Positions 16,652-24,765 of a stretch of 49,019 nt of DNA are shown in pieces. The stretch's first letter is position 1. Each line of letters starts with the position of its first letter. The DNA lies in assembly GCA_902800005.1 (NCBI GenBank), contig CADCCP010000004.1, positions 67,773 through 116,791 of the forward strand. Reading direction: 5' to 3'. This DNA is from an uncultured Ruminococcus sp. GTDB lineage: Bacteria; Bacillota; Clostridia; Oscillospirales; Acutalibacteraceae. A program made the translations under genes and the position numbers. Under the pieces are notes generated by a model that searched no databases, was not told the origin of the DNA, and saw only the letters and a list, made by a program, of their open reading frames with translations.

Positions 16652-17176
16652 TTAAATGTAATATACCCTGTCCGACTTCCTTTCCGGTATCTTTGTCAGG
16701 TCACTTTCGGTATACCCAAGTACACAGTGTCCGATACCTTCATAATCTCCCTCAATACCAAGTGACTTCAATATTTCCTTGCCCTCGTCACTTTCAAACT
16801 CCTCTTTTGCACGATGTATCCAACAGCTTCCTACACCCATCGAATGTGCCGCCAGCATGAGATTTCCCATAACAAGACTGCCGTCATAAATATATGTCGG
16901 CTTGGACTTGTCAGCAAGCACCACCAATACAACAGGTGCATTATAAAACGGATCAAAGCCCTCTGCCCAGCCGCCTATCTTCCTGTTCATCTCCGACAAT
17001 CTGTCACGCATTGCCCTGTCCGTCACCGCAACTATTATTGCCGACTGGTAATTTCTGCCGCTTGCCGCATACACTCCTGCCTTTATTATATCATCTATTA
17101 CTTCCTTTGGCAACATATCATCTTTATAATTTCTTGCACTTCTTCTCTCGACCATTGCCTTTATGACTTCATTCAT
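16652..17176 (-). CDS. Nitroreductase family protein
   Basis: 174 residues from the ATG at 17176, which overlaps the previous gene's stop and has GAGG upstream; the longer frame runs through that gene. Family marks: ERRSARNYKDD at the N-terminus for FMN phosphate contact, AASGRNYQ, APVVLVVLAD, LMLAAHSMGVGSCWI and GHCVLGY. FMN-dependent NAD(P)H oxidoreductase of the small (about 170-residue) type; physiological substrate unknown. Translationally coupled to the small membrane protein upstream. Confidence 0.9.
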   Translation of the reverse strand: MNEVIKAMVERRSARNYKDDMLPKEVIDDIIKAGVYAASGRNYQSAIIVAVTDRAMRDRLSEMNRKIGGWAEGFDPFYNAPVVLVVLADKSKPTYIYDGSLVMGNLMLAAHSMGVGSCWIHRAKEEFESDEGKEILKSLGIEGDYEGIGHCVLGYTESDLTKIPERKSDRVYYI

Positions 17177-17384
17177 CGCTGTCAGCCTCGCTTTCAAGTT
17201 TCTTTTCATGTTTTCTGCCATATCTGTTAGCGGTGTTGCCCGTTCCGTTGTTACTGAAAGCGGTACAGTCAAAACTCAATTCACCCACTTTTATGCCGCC
17301 CTTGACAGGTGACAGGATAAATCCCAAAGCCGCTCCGCATAAAAATCCCGAAATTGCCAAAATAATCCCTGTTGATGCTTTCAT
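17169..17384 (-). CDS. Small single-pass membrane protein (YtxH-like)
   Basis: 71 residues from the ATG at 17384, chosen for the GGAGGT 7 bases upstream. One hydrophobic segment (about 5-25) with the GAALGFILSPVKGG pattern typical of YtxH-like proteins, then a polar tail with NNGTGN and a charged end. Function unknown. First gene of a two-gene operon with the nitroreductase, behind a long leader. Confidence 0.7.
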   Translation of the reverse strand: MKASTGIILAISGFLCGAALGFILSPVKGGIKVGELSFDCTAFSNNGTGNTANRYGRKHEKKLESEADSDE

Positions 17385-17445
17385 AAGATCTACCTCCAAA
17401 AAAATTTAATTCAGGCGGAAAGCTGCACTCTCCATAAAAAGCAAA

Positions 17446-17473
17446 TGCGTAAGGTTCTGAAAAACCCCACGCA
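17446..17473 (-). promoter_or_regulatory. Attenuator-like hairpin in the leader of the small membrane protein gene
   Basis: Inverted repeat TGCGT..GGTT / AACC..ACGCA with a 2x2 internal mismatch, followed on the minus strand by TTTGCTTTTT. The leader from the promoter at 17564-17592 to the start codon is about 170 bases and also holds a hairpin with GTTCGG/CCGGAC and a long pyrimidine tract. I do not recognise a riboswitch class. Confidence 0.4.
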
Positions 17474-17563
17474 CTTACTCAAAGGAATAAAAAGAAAAAA
17501 GGAAAAAGGAAAGAAAAGGAATAATCAAATTTATCACTGTCCGGTACTCTCCGAACTGTTACT

Positions 17564-17592
17564 ATAATACACTAAAATTTTTCATTTGTCAA
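17564..17592 (-). promoter_or_regulatory. Sigma-A promoter for the YtxH-like/nitroreductase operon
   Basis: Minus strand TTGACA (17592-17587), 17-base spacer, TATTAT (17569-17564). Divergent from nrdR; the 17385-17711 gap holds only the two promoters and the leader. Confidence 0.75.
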
Positions 17593-17644
17593 GTATTTTT
17601 TATAGATTTTTTATAATTCTTTTCAAACATTATAAAAAAACTAT

Positions 17645-17673
17645 TTGACTTTAAAGCAAAAAAGTTATATCAT
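17645..17673 (+). promoter_or_regulatory. Sigma-A-type promoter of nrdR
   Basis: TTGACT (17645-17650), 17-base spacer, TATCAT (17668-17673), with an overlapping TATAAT at 17673-17678. GGAGG precedes the nrdR start about 40 bases later. Confidence 0.55.
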
Positions 17674-17711
17674 ATAATTGTAATATGTTTTGCTACAAGG
17701 AGGTTTTTTCT

Positions 17712-18179
17712 ATGAAATGCCCTTACTGCGGTTATGAAGAAAGCAAGGTCGTTGATACCCGTTCGGTCGATGATAACGGAAAGATCAGAAGACGGCGTGT
17801 TTGTTTCAGTTGCTCCAGAAGATTCACTACATATGAAACTGTTGAAACTATGCCTTTTATGGTCATCAAGCGTGATATGGGGCGTGAACCGTATGACCGT
17901 GAGAAGCTCACCAGAGGCATTCTCAGAGCCTGCGAAAAAAGAGACATATCTGCCGAGCAGATCATCTCTATCGTTGATAAAGTCGAAGCCAAGATGGATA
18001 TCTGCTATGACTATGAAAAAGAGATACCATCTACCATGATAGGTGAATATACCCTGCAGGTTCTCAAAGATGTCGATGAAGTCGCATATGTCCGTTTCGC
18101 ATCTGTATATAAGCAGTTCAAAGATATACATTCTTTCCTCGAAGAATTAAATAAACTTATTTCCGAAAAACAGGAGTGA
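17712..18179 (+). CDS. nrdR: Transcriptional repressor NrdR
   Basis: 155 residues starting MKCPYCG; GGAGG lies 10 bases upstream, so the in-frame ATG nine codons earlier is not used. N-terminal zinc ribbon with Cys3, Cys6, Cys31 and Cys34, then the ATP-cone domain (about 48-138, starting VIKRDMGREPYDREKL). NrdR senses ATP/dATP and represses ribonucleotide reductase operons. No reductase gene or NrdR box was found nearby. The amidohydrolase follows after 4 bases. Confidence 0.97.
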   Translation: MKCPYCGYEESKVVDTRSVDDNGKIRRRRVCFSCSRRFTTYETVETMPFMVIKRDMGREPYDREKLTRGILRACEKRDISAEQIISIVDKVEAKMDICYDYEKEIPSTMIGEYTLQVLKDVDEVAYVRFASVYKQFKDIHSFLEELNKLISEKQE

Positions 18180-18183
18180 TATT

Positions 18184-18978
18184 ATGATAATCGATACCCA
18201 TGTACATATCGGTAATATGCTTGGTTTTGTCCTCACGGAAGAGGAGGTCATTTACTCAATGCAGAAATACGGCATCTCTCACAGTATCGTTTCAAGTCTG
18301 AATGCTGCCGAATTTGACCACCGGCTTGAGCCTGTCCCTTCGCAGTATCTCCATTCACAAATAGAATGTCTTAATGATGTCATTGAATTTGCAAAAAAAT
18401 TTCCCGATAAAATAAGTGCTGCCGTCTGGGTAAGACCTTTCAATGAAAAAGCCGATGATGCTCTTTATCAAGCTGTCAGCCAAAACAGAAAATATATCAA
18501 AGCCGTCAAGTTCCACCCCTATCACTCAAACATCCCCTTTGATTCCAAACAGTCCGAACCGTTCATTGAACTTGCCGAACATTACGGTCTGCCTGTTGTC
18601 ACCCATACATCATGTATCAAAGTTTACAGAATGGCAAAAAAATATCCAAAGACCAAATTTGTCATGGTGCATATGGGACTCGGTACCGACAACAAGGAAG
18701 CCATCGACCTCATTTCCAAACTCCCCAACCTTTACGGCGACACTACATGGGTACCTGTCAAAAGCACCCTTGCACTCATCAGAAATGCAGGTATTGACAA
18801 GGTTTTCTTCGGAAGTGACAATCCCATTGACGGTAAAGATACCTATTTCTGCAACAGGAACGGTGACCGCTCTCTTTATCAGGAATATTTCAATGAACTG
18901 AAACATATCCTTTCTCCCGATGACTATGACAAACTCATGTATCGGAATGCCGCTTCCGTTTTCGGCATCGACCTGTAA
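18184..18978 (+). CDS. Amidohydrolase family protein (TIM barrel)
   Basis: 264 residues. Metal-binding HVH near the N-terminus (MIIDTHVHIG), VKFHPYH in the middle, THTSC and VMVHMG further on, and the closing FGSDNP. This is the amidohydrolase-2 type that includes hydrolases and decarboxylases. Substrate unknown. It is cotranscribed with nrdR and ends at a strong terminator. Confidence 0.85.
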   Translation: MIIDTHVHIGNMLGFVLTEEEVIYSMQKYGISHSIVSSLNAAEFDHRLEPVPSQYLHSQIECLNDVIEFAKKFPDKISAAVWVRPFNEKADDALYQAVSQNRKYIKAVKFHPYHSNIPFDSKQSEPFIELAEHYGLPVVTHTSCIKVYRMAKKYPKTKFVMVHMGLGTDNKEAIDLISKLPNLYGDTTWVPVKSTLALIRNAGIDKVFFGSDNPIDGKDTYFCNRNGDRSLYQEYFNELKHILSPDDYDKLMYRNAASVFGIDL

Positions 18979-19020
18979 AAAAGCTCCGCATTGCTTTGAA
19001 ACAATGCGGAGTTTTGTTTT
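18976..19020. terminator. Bidirectional terminator between the amidohydrolase and C39-like genes
   Basis: Perfect 10-bp stem CTCCGCATTG / CAATGCGGAG (18984-18993, 19002-19011) with A- and T-runs on both sides; it serves two convergent genes and overlaps the stop of the right one by one or two bases. Confidence 0.9.
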
Positions 19021-20722
19021 ACTTTCTTACATATACTTTAAAGTATTTTTTCTCTACTCTGCCGTAGAAATCCTTGACTTTGACACATACATCATATGTA
19101 GTTGCCCTTGAAGCATTAAATGTTGCTGTTGTGCAGTGGCTGAAATCTCTTATCGTTTTCCAGCCGATGCTGTCCTCGCTCCTGCAGTAGAATGCATACT
19201 GATAGCCGTTTTCACCGCCGTGTGCGGCTGCCGTCAATATTACACTATCGCCCAGCCTGACATGATCGGCTGATATTCTCGAATCATTCACGAGTTTCGG
19301 GCATACCTTGACTGTATCATAGTATTTCACAAGATGTCCCTTTTCATCGCTCACCTTAACACATATATCATAAGTTGTTGCTTTCATGGGCTTGAATGAT
19401 ACTGTATCATCTGCATTCGTATTCACTCTTACCCAACTATCGTCTTCCTGTCTCTTGTAGAAACAATCATAGCTGTATGAACCGATACCGCCTGCCGCCT
19501 TACACTTGAAAGTCACCTCTTCACCGAGATACACGATGTCACTGACAACACCGGACTTATTGACCAAAGGCTTTTTTACTTCAAAAGTCATATACTTTTT
19601 CTCAACATTTCCTTTTGCATCCCTGATCTTCACGCATACATCATAATCTGTCGATGCCTTCGGCTCAACGGATGCTGTATCAAGACTGCTGAAATCCTGA
19701 ATGGTAGTCCAATTGCTGCTGTTTGCCCTCTTATAGTAATAAGCATATGTATACGGTGCTGTACCCTTTTCAGCCCTGCCCTTCAAAGTGATCTTCTCAC
19801 CGAGCATTATAGTGTCCGCACTGACAGATGACTTGTTCTCAAATACATTATGGGTATATTCAAGTACAGGCTGTTGTTTATCTTCTATCCTTGTTGCATA
19901 GTCGAGAGCTATCCAACCGTTCTTTGCACCATATTTCACATATCCCCATGTATAGCCGCCGCCCGCTTTCTTTTTGGTGACCGTCAGAACCGTCCCGTCA
20001 GGAACATATCCGATCCTGTCATAACCTGTACCGGCATTTTCTCTGAGATTCAATCCTGCATCATCTGTGACCTGCCAAGTTTCATTGACGACCGATATTT
20101 TTGATGTACTTGTTGCAGTCGAGCCTGATGTGAAATGCAGTTCAGGACTTTTTATAAACCACACCGATGAATAATGATAATTATACAGATTTACATTTGA
20201 ATGTGACAGCGGTACTCTTTTGGTAGGTGTACCTATATTGGGATCGGAACAAAAAAATGTATCGGTATCGGCATCATAGTCTGTCAGCAGTATTGCGTGA
20301 GGTATATTATAGTCATAATACACCACACCCTCAGGATGCTTCTTCAAAGTATCTATGAAATACTGCTTGATACCTGCTCTTGTACCCGAATGTTCAAGCT
20401 CATCTACTCTTCTGTTGATGACTTCTATCTGTCTTGTAGTTCCCGCAAAGGTATAATCACAGATCATTCCGCCCATCCACAGATAATGGCATTTATCCTC
20501 TGTGATCTTCATCCAGTTAGGATCACCGAGAAGTATCGCTGCTCTTCTGAGCATCATCACATTTGAAGCAAGCGTACACGTCACATATGTATTCTGATTG
20601 ACAAATACTTCATCTTTGTTGACTTGTTCAAATGTTGCAGCTTCCGCATTCATCACAGCCATCGGTGCAGACAATATCGCTCCGCACATCAATACAGCTA
20701 TAATTTTTTTTAAATGGTTCAT
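19019..20722 (-). CDS. Secreted C39-like/SH3 protein with three Ig-like repeats
   Basis: 567 residues from the ATG at 20722 (GAGGGGAG upstream). Signal peptide about 1-28 (ends AEA). A C39-like peptidase region (about 30-190) has a candidate Cys in TYVTCTLASN and a candidate His in NIPHAILLTDYD followed by Asp; I cannot confirm a full triad. An SH3 type 3 domain (about 205-270, GLNLRENAGTGYD) follows, then three related repeats of about 90 residues, each with a (V/H)(Y/R)LG(E/D).(V/I) entry and an exit of TTYD(V/I)CVKV.D..G. The repeats resemble extracellular Ig/PKD-type modules. Function unknown; a cell-wall-bound protease-like protein is plausible. Confidence 0.8.
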   Translation of the reverse strand: MNHLKKIIAVLMCGAILSAPMAVMNAEAATFEQVNKDEVFVNQNTYVTCTLASNVMMLRRAAILLGDPNWMKITEDKCHYLWMGGMICDYTFAGTTRQIEVINRRVDELEHSGTRAGIKQYFIDTLKKHPEGVVYYDYNIPHAILLTDYDADTDTFFCSDPNIGTPTKRVPLSHSNVNLYNYHYSSVWFIKSPELHFTSGSTATSTSKISVVNETWQVTDDAGLNLRENAGTGYDRIGYVPDGTVLTVTKKKAGGGYTWGYVKYGAKNGWIALDYATRIEDKQQPVLEYTHNVFENKSSVSADTIMLGEKITLKGRAEKGTAPYTYAYYYKRANSSNWTTIQDFSSLDTASVEPKASTDYDVCVKIRDAKGNVEKKYMTFEVKKPLVNKSGVVSDIVYLGEEVTFKCKAAGGIGSYSYDCFYKRQEDDSWVRVNTNADDTVSFKPMKATTYDICVKVSDEKGHLVKYYDTVKVCPKLVNDSRISADHVRLGDSVILTAAAHGGENGYQYAFYCRSEDSIGWKTIRDFSHCTTATFNASRATTYDVCVKVKDFYGRVEKKYFKVYVRK

Positions 20723-20822
20723 TGGTAAAACTCCCCTCATATTATCTTACATACTATGATACCCCCTTATCAAAAAAAATTCAAGATATTTCAATATGTT
20801 TTTATTTATTTTTGACATTACC

Positions 20823-20834
20823 AACAATATTGTT
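20823..20834. promoter_or_regulatory. 12-bp perfect palindrome upstream of the C39-like gene
   Basis: AACAATATTGTT, a possible operator in the AT-rich gap 20741-20900. No regulator is assigned, and such a palindrome can occur by chance in sequence this AT-rich. Confidence 0.25.
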
Positions 20835-20900
20835 AATTGTATTTGTAAATTATTACAATAACTTAATTCAAGTTACATTTTCTCTTGGCTAAAAATCACA

Positions 20901-20934
20901 AAAAAGAGTATCAATCATAAATTGACACTCTTTT
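20901..20934 (-). terminator. Terminator of the spoIIIA operon
   Basis: Imperfect stem AAAAGAGTATCAAT / ATTGACACTCTTTT with a 5-base loop and a T-run on the minus strand, about 20 bases after the spoIIIAH stop. Confidence 0.8.
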
Positions 20935-20955
20935 CAAACACAGATAAAATATTTT

Positions 20956-21579
20956 TTATATCTCCGTAACAGTTATTTTGTCAAATTCGATGCCCGCCTG
21001 TCTGTTCACAATATCCTTGACAGTCAAAGCTGTTGCTTCATTCAGATTTCCCTTTGCCACGATAACCGTACAATTCCCGTTATTGATCGACACAAGACAC
21101 TCTGAAAATCCCTTTGTTCTTATCTCCGCTTCTATATCCCCCTCTGCCTTGATGGTATTCGCAAGTTTCTCTGCTATCTTCAAGGCATCTTTTTTTGCCG
21201 TTTCCGAAGTCGATCCCTCTATAATATCCGACAATGCTTCCTGTGCCTTATCCTGAGATTGTGTACGCTTTGCCCTCTCACTTGAAAAATACTCCTGCTG
21301 TTCTTTCGTCAAAATACTGCTTACTTCCTGCACCGTTTCTTTTACTTTCTCCTTCTTTGACGTTTCACTCTTTGAAACATCAGATTTTTCCGACTTTGCT
21401 CCCGATACTTCCGTATTCACATAAGTAGTCTGTCCCAACTGTTTTGAGACGCTTTCTGCAGGTCGGCTGTCCGTCACGCTGACAGGCTCTACTCCCGAAA
21501 ACTGCCAATTCAAATATACCGCCGTACCAAGTGCCGCCACCATTGCCGCTATCATTAACTGCCTTTTGCCAAATGTCAT
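20956..21579 (-). CDS. spoIIIAH: Stage III sporulation protein AH
   Basis: 207 residues from the ATG at 21579 (AGGAGAGAGA upstream; seven extra codons are possible before it). One N-terminal transmembrane helix (about 6-24), a Ser/Lys/Glu-rich linker, then the ring-forming (YscJ/FliF-like) domain ending in VKDIVNRQAGIEFDKITVTEI. SpoIIIAH in the mother-cell membrane binds forespore SpoIIQ through the intermembrane space. Last gene of the operon. Normal length. Confidence 0.93.
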   Translation of the reverse strand: MTFGKRQLMIAAMVAALGTAVYLNWQFSGVEPVSVTDSRPAESVSKQLGQTTYVNTEVSGAKSEKSDVSKSETSKKEKVKETVQEVSSILTKEQQEYFSSERAKRTQSQDKAQEALSDIIEGSTSETAKKDALKIAEKLANTIKAEGDIEAEIRTKGFSECLVSINNGNCTVIVAKGNLNEATALTVKDIVNRQAGIEFDKITVTEI

Positions 21580-21596
21580 AAACTCTCTCTCCTGTC

Positions 21597-22121
21597 TCAT
21601 GTACTCATCTTACTCACGCATATATGCGACTTTGTTACATCAAGTGCCGCACTCACTGCCTCAATGACCTTTCCGCATACCTTCTCATTGTCTCCACCCT
21701 CGCATACTACCAATACCCCCTTTATTCTCGGCATGAGTTGTCCTATCGTCAACGCCTTTTCCGAACCGTCATTCTGCCGTACCACGATACACGACTGTCT
21801 TTCATTGCTTTGTTTATCACTTGAAGTTTCCCTCTGCTGTACGTCATTATCCGTTGCATATATATTTCTCACCGTCCCGTCAAGTGTCAGCATTATTTTT
21901 GTCTTTCCGACTCCCTCTATGCTTGCAAGCATATTCCCAAGTTCATCACACAATTCCTGCCTGTACTCCGTCACATCTTCCGTTTCGGCTTCACTCACCT
22001 CTGCAAATGTATCTGTCTTTTTTCCTCCCATGAAATCCGAAAAAAATATAAGTACTATCCCGACAAGCCCCGCTATCACCGCTATTTTAAGTATATTCTC
22101 CTTTTTAAGAATATCCCTCAT
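21597..22121 (-). CDS. spoIIIAG: Stage III sporulation protein AG
   Basis: 174 residues from the ATG at 22121 with GGTGGGAA upstream. One N-terminal helix (about 12-30), then a region with ELGNMLASIEGVGKTKIMLTL, IGQLMPRIKGVLVVCEGGDN and VIEAVSAALDV, the family's ring-building domain. SpoIIIAG forms a large ring between the two membranes around the forespore. Overlaps the spoIIIAF stop. Confidence 0.95.
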   Translation of the reverse strand: MRDILKKENILKIAVIAGLVGIVLIFFSDFMGGKKTDTFAEVSEAETEDVTEYRQELCDELGNMLASIEGVGKTKIMLTLDGTVRNIYATDNDVQQRETSSDKQSNERQSCIVVRQNDGSEKALTIGQLMPRIKGVLVVCEGGDNEKVCGKVIEAVSAALDVTKSHICVSKMST

Positions 22122-22590
22122 ATTTCCCACCTATCACTCTTACATTACTCTCTATCCCCAATTCTCCCGTCACTTCTTTAACTCTCTTTACTCTGTAAAT
22201 ATCCTTCCTCTCCAAAATAATATCTGCCCTTATCATAGATATGCGGTTGCTTTCATCAATATCCATGCAGACCGACGTTTCAACAGGAAAAATATTTTCC
22301 TCTGCCAATTTATTTTCGATCAATCCCTTTATCTCGCTTTGAAGATATTCTATCCTCTGCTGTGAAATCTCTTCGGGAATATCGCCCGAAAATTCCCCTA
22401 CATTCCCAATATCCGCCGAAAAATCTCCTATCACGTTCCCCAACGGAACTATCACCGAACACAGCATAAATACACCTAATACATATCTTACTGTCTTTTC
22501 AAGTACCATGTCCGATATGAACATCTCCACGATACATACAACTGCCGAACTTACACATATCCCTGTCGCCCACTTCATGAACTCATCCAT
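22105..22590 (-). CDS. spoIIIAF: Stage III sporulation protein AF
   Basis: 161 residues: two N-terminal transmembrane helices (about 8-26 and 35-52) and a soluble C-terminal domain, as in the family (MDEFMKWATGI, VLGVFMLCSVIVPL). The ribosome site is weak. It overlaps spoIIIAG by 17 bases. Confidence 0.92.
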   Translation of the reverse strand: MDEFMKWATGICVSSAVVCIVEMFISDMVLEKTVRYVLGVFMLCSVIVPLGNVIGDFSADIGNVGEFSGDIPEEISQQRIEYLQSEIKGLIENKLAEENIFPVETSVCMDIDESNRISMIRADIILERKDIYRVKRVKEVTGELGIESNVRVIGGKYEGYS

Positions 22591-22614
22591 TACGTCATCT
22601 CAATTCATATTTCA

Positions 22615-23655
22615 TCATTTTCCCAAAAGCAAAATTATCCCTGTCGATATGACAAACACCGCCAATACACAAAACAACAATCCCGTCATCATTGCAACTG
22701 ACTTTGATACACTTCTGAAAATTCTCGTCATTGTGCCGAGTCCTATTATATCCCCCACACTTGCAAGCACGAACATCGAGAACTGCCACACTATACACTC
22801 CGCTGCAACGGGCATTATCAATAATACGCTTGCGATTATCACAAACACTCCTGCACCTGTCTTTAATAACTCTATACTTCCGTTGAATGTATTCAAAGCC
22901 TCTCCCAACGCTCCACCGACAACGGGTACAAATGAACTTACTGCAAATCTCAATACCTTTTGACTGACTTTATCCATTGAAGATGTCATTATCGTCTGCA
23001 AAGACAATATTGCCGTAAATATCCCCATCACAAACATCAATGCCCATTTTGCAAATTTATACACGCTTTCACACAAACTATTCAAATTCATTTTCACTGA
23101 TAATGAAGATGTTATCGTTAACGCTAAAAATACATTCATCAAAGGTGATACAAGTTTTGCACTGACTGTCGAAACAGCATTACCTGCCGTCATCATCACC
23201 GTATAATATGATGTGCCTGTCATTTCCTTTCCCGTTGATATGATAAGCCCTGCCATTATCGGCACTAATAAAACCATGAATCCCGACACACCGTTCAACA
23301 CTTCAACTGCCCTTTTGATCGTACTGCACAAAGGTACTATTACCGCTGTACATATACACATCGTCCCGACTGCTTCCGATACCCCCTTTTTCTCCAAAGT
23401 TATATTGAATCCCTCTGACAATGCACATAACAGCATTATACCAAGACATACCGACATACCCGTAAATGCCGTATGACTGTTTTCACCGAACATGGAAAAT
23501 ATTTTTTCAAACACTTTCCCAAAGTCCAATCCCGACATTTGACCGTAGTCAACAGATGTTATCCCCAATTCCGCCAAATTTCTCTTTACTTCTGTCGGCA
23601 AGCTGTCATACAAACTCTGTGCATTGACATATACCGCTCCACTCTCCACTCTCAA
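22615..23655 (-). CDS. spoIIIAE: Stage III sporulation protein AE, apparently without its signal peptide
   Basis: Up to 346 residues; polytopic membrane protein with the family pattern (SLYDSLPTEVK.NL, about seven or eight helices, FVPVVGGALGEALNT near the end). Bacillus SpoIIIAE is about 400 residues and begins with a hydrophobic signal segment; here the protein starts RVESGAVYVNAQSLYD and the first helix comes only near residue 60. The start region is a TTG at 23655 or, more likely, GTG at 23649, both inside a 7-bp repeat tract whose GGAG units also provide the ribosome site. The in-frame stop just upstream rules out a longer product. Confidence 0.88.
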   Translation of the reverse strand: MRVESGAVYVNAQSLYDSLPTEVKRNLAELGITSVDYGQMSGLDFGKVFEKIFSMFGENSHTAFTGMSVCLGIMLLCALSEGFNITLEKKGVSEAVGTMCICTAVIVPLCSTIKRAVEVLNGVSGFMVLLVPIMAGLIISTGKEMTGTSYYTVMMTAGNAVSTVSAKLVSPLMNVFLALTITSSLSVKMNLNSLCESVYKFAKWALMFVMGIFTAILSLQTIMTSSMDKVSQKVLRFAVSSFVPVVGGALGEALNTFNGSIELLKTGAGVFVIIASVLLIMPVAAECIVWQFSMFVLASVGDIIGLGTMTRIFRSVSKSVAMMTGLLFCVLAVFVISTGIILLLGK

Positions 23656-23664
23656 CTCTCCACT
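23637..23664 (-). repeat. Heptad tandem repeat (AGTGGAG type) at the spoIIIAE start
   Basis: Four 7-bp units on the plus strand: CTCCACT, CTCCACT, CTCAACT, CTCCACT. In the sense of spoIIIAE these are AGTGGAG units. A 20-base block, TTGAGAGTGGAGAGTGGAGC, is shared exactly with the tract at 46641-46668. Confidence 0.9.
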
Positions 23665-23665
23665 C

Positions 23666-24040
23666 TTATTTCATTAACTCCATAGCAGTATTTAAAATAT
23701 TCCCGAACAACGGCATAGCCGTTATTATAACTGCCACTCTCGATGAAAACTCCACTTTTGATGCCAAAGCCCCTTGACCTGCATCCTTACAGGTTTCCGA
23801 AACAAATTGACATATCACACATATTCCCAGAGTCTTTATCAATATCTCCGCATATTCTCCCGTTGAAGTCAAACTGCTTATCTGCTCTATTATAGGCGAT
23901 ACTCTTGAAAGTACACTCACAATTATAAATGCACCGCCCGTTATCACCAGCAATACAGCCGTTTCGGGTGCATATTTCTTTAACCCCAATGCACATAATG
24001 CCGTTATCAATGCAATTCCGCATATCTCTGTTATTTCCAT
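23666..24040 (-). CDS. spoIIIAD: Stage III sporulation protein AD
   Basis: 124 residues, four hydrophobic segments, with LKKYAPE.AVLLVITGGA and ETCKDAGQ.ALASKVEFSSRVAV as in the family. Small integral component of the SpoIIIA complex. Stop is two bases from the repeat tract preceding spoIIIAE. Confidence 0.95.
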   Translation of the reverse strand: MEITEICGIALITALCALGLKKYAPETAVLLVITGGAFIIVSVLSRVSPIIEQISSLTSTGEYAEILIKTLGICVICQFVSETCKDAGQGALASKVEFSSRVAVIITAMPLFGNILNTAMELMK

Positions 24041-24042
24041 AT

Positions 24043-24237
24043 CTAAAATCCAAACAGTGTTTCTATCGTTCTGAACAAATCCGCTATCTTCTGTACCAAC
24101 ATCAACAACACTACTATCAATCCAGAAAGTGTTGTCATCATAGCCTGTTCCTCTCTGCCTGACCTCGACAGCACCAGACTTAAAACCGCCACTATTATTC
24201 CTATTGCCGCTATCTTGAATATAAAGTCAACATTCAT
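24043..24237 (-). CDS. spoIIIAC: Stage III sporulation protein AC
   Basis: 64 residues with two hydrophobic helices and the family stretch FKIAAIGIIVAVLS.VL..SGREEQA. Small membrane subunit of the mother-cell complex; 2 bases before spoIIIAD. Confidence 0.95.
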   Translation of the reverse strand: MNVDFIFKIAAIGIIVAVLSLVLSRSGREEQAMMTTLSGLIVVLLMLVQKIADLFRTIETLFGF

Positions 24238-24249
24238 CTTTTTCTCCCG

Positions 24250-24765
24250 TCAGCATATCAATACCGCTGTAAGCACTCCGCAAAACATCCCTACTATCCT
24301 GTAAACCCTGCACTTTGATAACATTTCATTTTTTAATATATTCCACCTCTCTCTGACAAGTTCTTCATGCAGTTTTATTTTTGACAACTCCCCCTCTCTG
24401 TCACTCACTCCAAACGTATTCCCGAAATACTCTATCATCTCCGTATCGCTTTTTTCAAAATGCAGTTCCTTCATATTTTTCTCCACAGCCTTTTTCCATG
24501 CCGTTTCTATCGCTTCACCGTCATTCATATATCCCTCTGTGTCATTTAAAATACCTTCTGCAAGAGGTACATTTTTTATATTCTTCAATATCTCCCCGAA
24601 AGACATTCCCCCGTATGAGATCATTGTCTGCACCTGTGTTAAAAACATAATGTACTGTTCCAAAAACTCCGCTTTTCTCCTTGATCTCAGTGAAAAATAT
24701 ATTCCCCCGAGAGTTCCGCATATCACTATGAATGCCCCGCCGACAAACTTCAACATCTCATTCAC
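24250..24765 (-). CDS. spoIIIAB: Stage III sporulation protein AB
   Basis: 171 residues: N-terminal helix (GGAFIVICGTLGGIYFS), a helical cytoplasmic region with RRKAEFLEQYIMFL..VQTMISYG and FGNTFGVSDREGELSKI, and a C-terminal helix. Related in fold to GspF-like platform proteins. Overlaps spoIIIAA by 8 bases. Confidence 0.94.
   Translation of the reverse strand: MNEMLKFVGGAFIVICGTLGGIYFSLRSRRKAEFLEQYIMFLTQVQTMISYGGMSFGEILKNIKNVPLAEGILNDTEGYMNDGEAIETAWKKAVEKNMKELHFEKSDTEMIEYFGNTFGVSDREGELSKIKLHEELVRERWNILKNEMLSKCRVYRIVGMFCGVLTAVLIC

Noticed and set aside
21664-22365. Plus-strand ORF of 233 codons
   Set aside because: Antisense to spoIIIAG and spoIIIAF.
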